A program made the translations under genes and the position numbers. The notes under the pieces were generated by a model that saw only the letters and a program-made list of their open reading frames with translations, had not been told where the DNA came from and did not search any database. Positions 63,638-64,000 of a stretch of DNA of 64,000 nucleotides are shown here, one piece after another (within the stretch, counting starts at the first letter, position 1; each line of letters opens with the position of its first letter). Source of the stretch: Simmondsia chinensis (taxonomy: Eukaryota; Streptophyta; Magnoliopsida; Caryophyllales; Simmondsiaceae); the NCBI GenBank assembly GCA_018398585.1, contig JAGTTD010000003.1, positions 7,448,637 to 7,512,636 on the forward strand, read 5' to 3'.

Positions 63638-64000
63638 GTAATTTTGAATTTGGATATATCTTACACGACCTTCTATACTAGCAAGCTATTGAATCACATC
63701 TATAACAATAACAACAGCGACAACAACAATAATAAGGCAAATTATTTATGTTATAAGTTACTGTATTTTATTTACTGTGTTAATTTTATGCATATACTTT
63801 TAATTGTATTAATTTAGTCACTATATTTAAATTAACAAAAATATAATCATGGGGTAAATTGTCCTTTAAGTCTCTGAAGAAATGTTAATGGAGCAATTGT
63901 ATGAATGTTGGTCATTGTTGTTGTTACGGGTAATAATAAGAAAACAATTAATAATAAATTACTATTATTATTATTACTACTAAAGGAACATAAAGAACAT
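63638..64000. other. AT-rich right edge; MITE fragment
   Basis: Contains the MITE fragment (63770-63833) and ends in AAT/ATT-rich simple sequence. No gene. Confidence 0.45.
63770..63833. mobile_element. Fragment of the TA-flanked MITE family
   Basis: TTTACTGTGTTAATTT and CATATACTTTTAATTGTATT match the left third of the copies at 11511 and 26091, same orientation. Ends not preserved. Confidence 0.45.

Overview
The window is intergenic DNA from a flowering-plant (probably eudicot) nuclear genome. It is built almost entirely from transposable elements at different stages of decay. The evidence is the element mix: Copia elements primed by initiator tRNA-Met (TGGTATCAGAGC), chromodomain-bearing Gypsy elements, plant L1 LINEs with DUF4283-type ORF1 and a C-terminal RNase H, RTE-like LINEs ending in (TTG)n, hAT and PIF/Harbinger-type elements without transposase, tRNA-derived SINE-like pieces, and AT-rich filler. 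I found no intact host gene, no rRNA or functional tRNA gene, and nothing prokaryotic.

Layout. 0.6-5.6 kb: an old Copia relic (A) on + broken by an LTR-like insertion, a hAT MITE with a perfect 8-bp target duplication, and a 5'-truncated RTE LINE. 5.6-7.9 kb: AT-rich DNA with a GC-richer promoter-like island and a SINE-like piece. 7.9-11.1 kb: Copia relic B and its LTR, split by a second RTE LINE with a perfect 16-bp target duplication. 11.5-13.9 kb: a TA-flanked MITE, then a PIF/Harbinger-like element (TAA duplication) carrying an LTR-like segment. 14.87-25.05 kb: a structurally complete Copia element (C1, TSD CTAAT) with a complete chromovirus-type Gypsy element (18.67-23.95 kb, TSD GCATG) nested in its RNase H region. 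25-31.4 kb: a second MITE copy, a Copia gag relic, and about 4 kb of AT-rich direct-repeat DNA. 32.1-38.1 kb: a decayed L1. 38.5-41.1 kb: Copia relic E. 41.2-51.7 kb: Copia relic F, split by a full-length L1 (13-bp TSD) and by a PIF/Harbinger-like element (TTA TSD) inside its reverse transcriptase. 51.79-56.42 kb: an unusual non-autonomous Gypsy element. 57.13-62.20 kb: a second near-complete Copia element of the C family (C2, minus strand, TSD GTTTC). 62.2-64 kb: AT-rich DNA with an (AAT)n microsatellite and a 28-bp minisatellite.

Function and history. Every coding segment is, or was, retrotransposon gag, protease, integrase, reverse transcriptase, RNase H, or LINE ORF1/ORF2. All carry stops or frameshifts, so no autonomous element can be demonstrated. 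The nesting order agrees with LTR divergence counted by eye: C1 LTRs differ by roughly 7 percent, and the Gypsy nested inside it by 14 of 301 positions.

Most unusual features: (1) the 51.8-56.4 kb Gypsy derivative, in which the pol core between protease and the integrase zinc-finger remnant is absent and that place is taken by fifteen 21-bp units encoding a heptapeptide repeat; (2) clusters of CGATCGATC palindromes in the U3 of the C-family LTRs, varying in number between LTRs and completely deleted from one 5' LTR; (3) a promoter-like island with a 16-bp perfect palindrome and a G-box but no downstream gene. No previously undescribed multi-gene system is evident.
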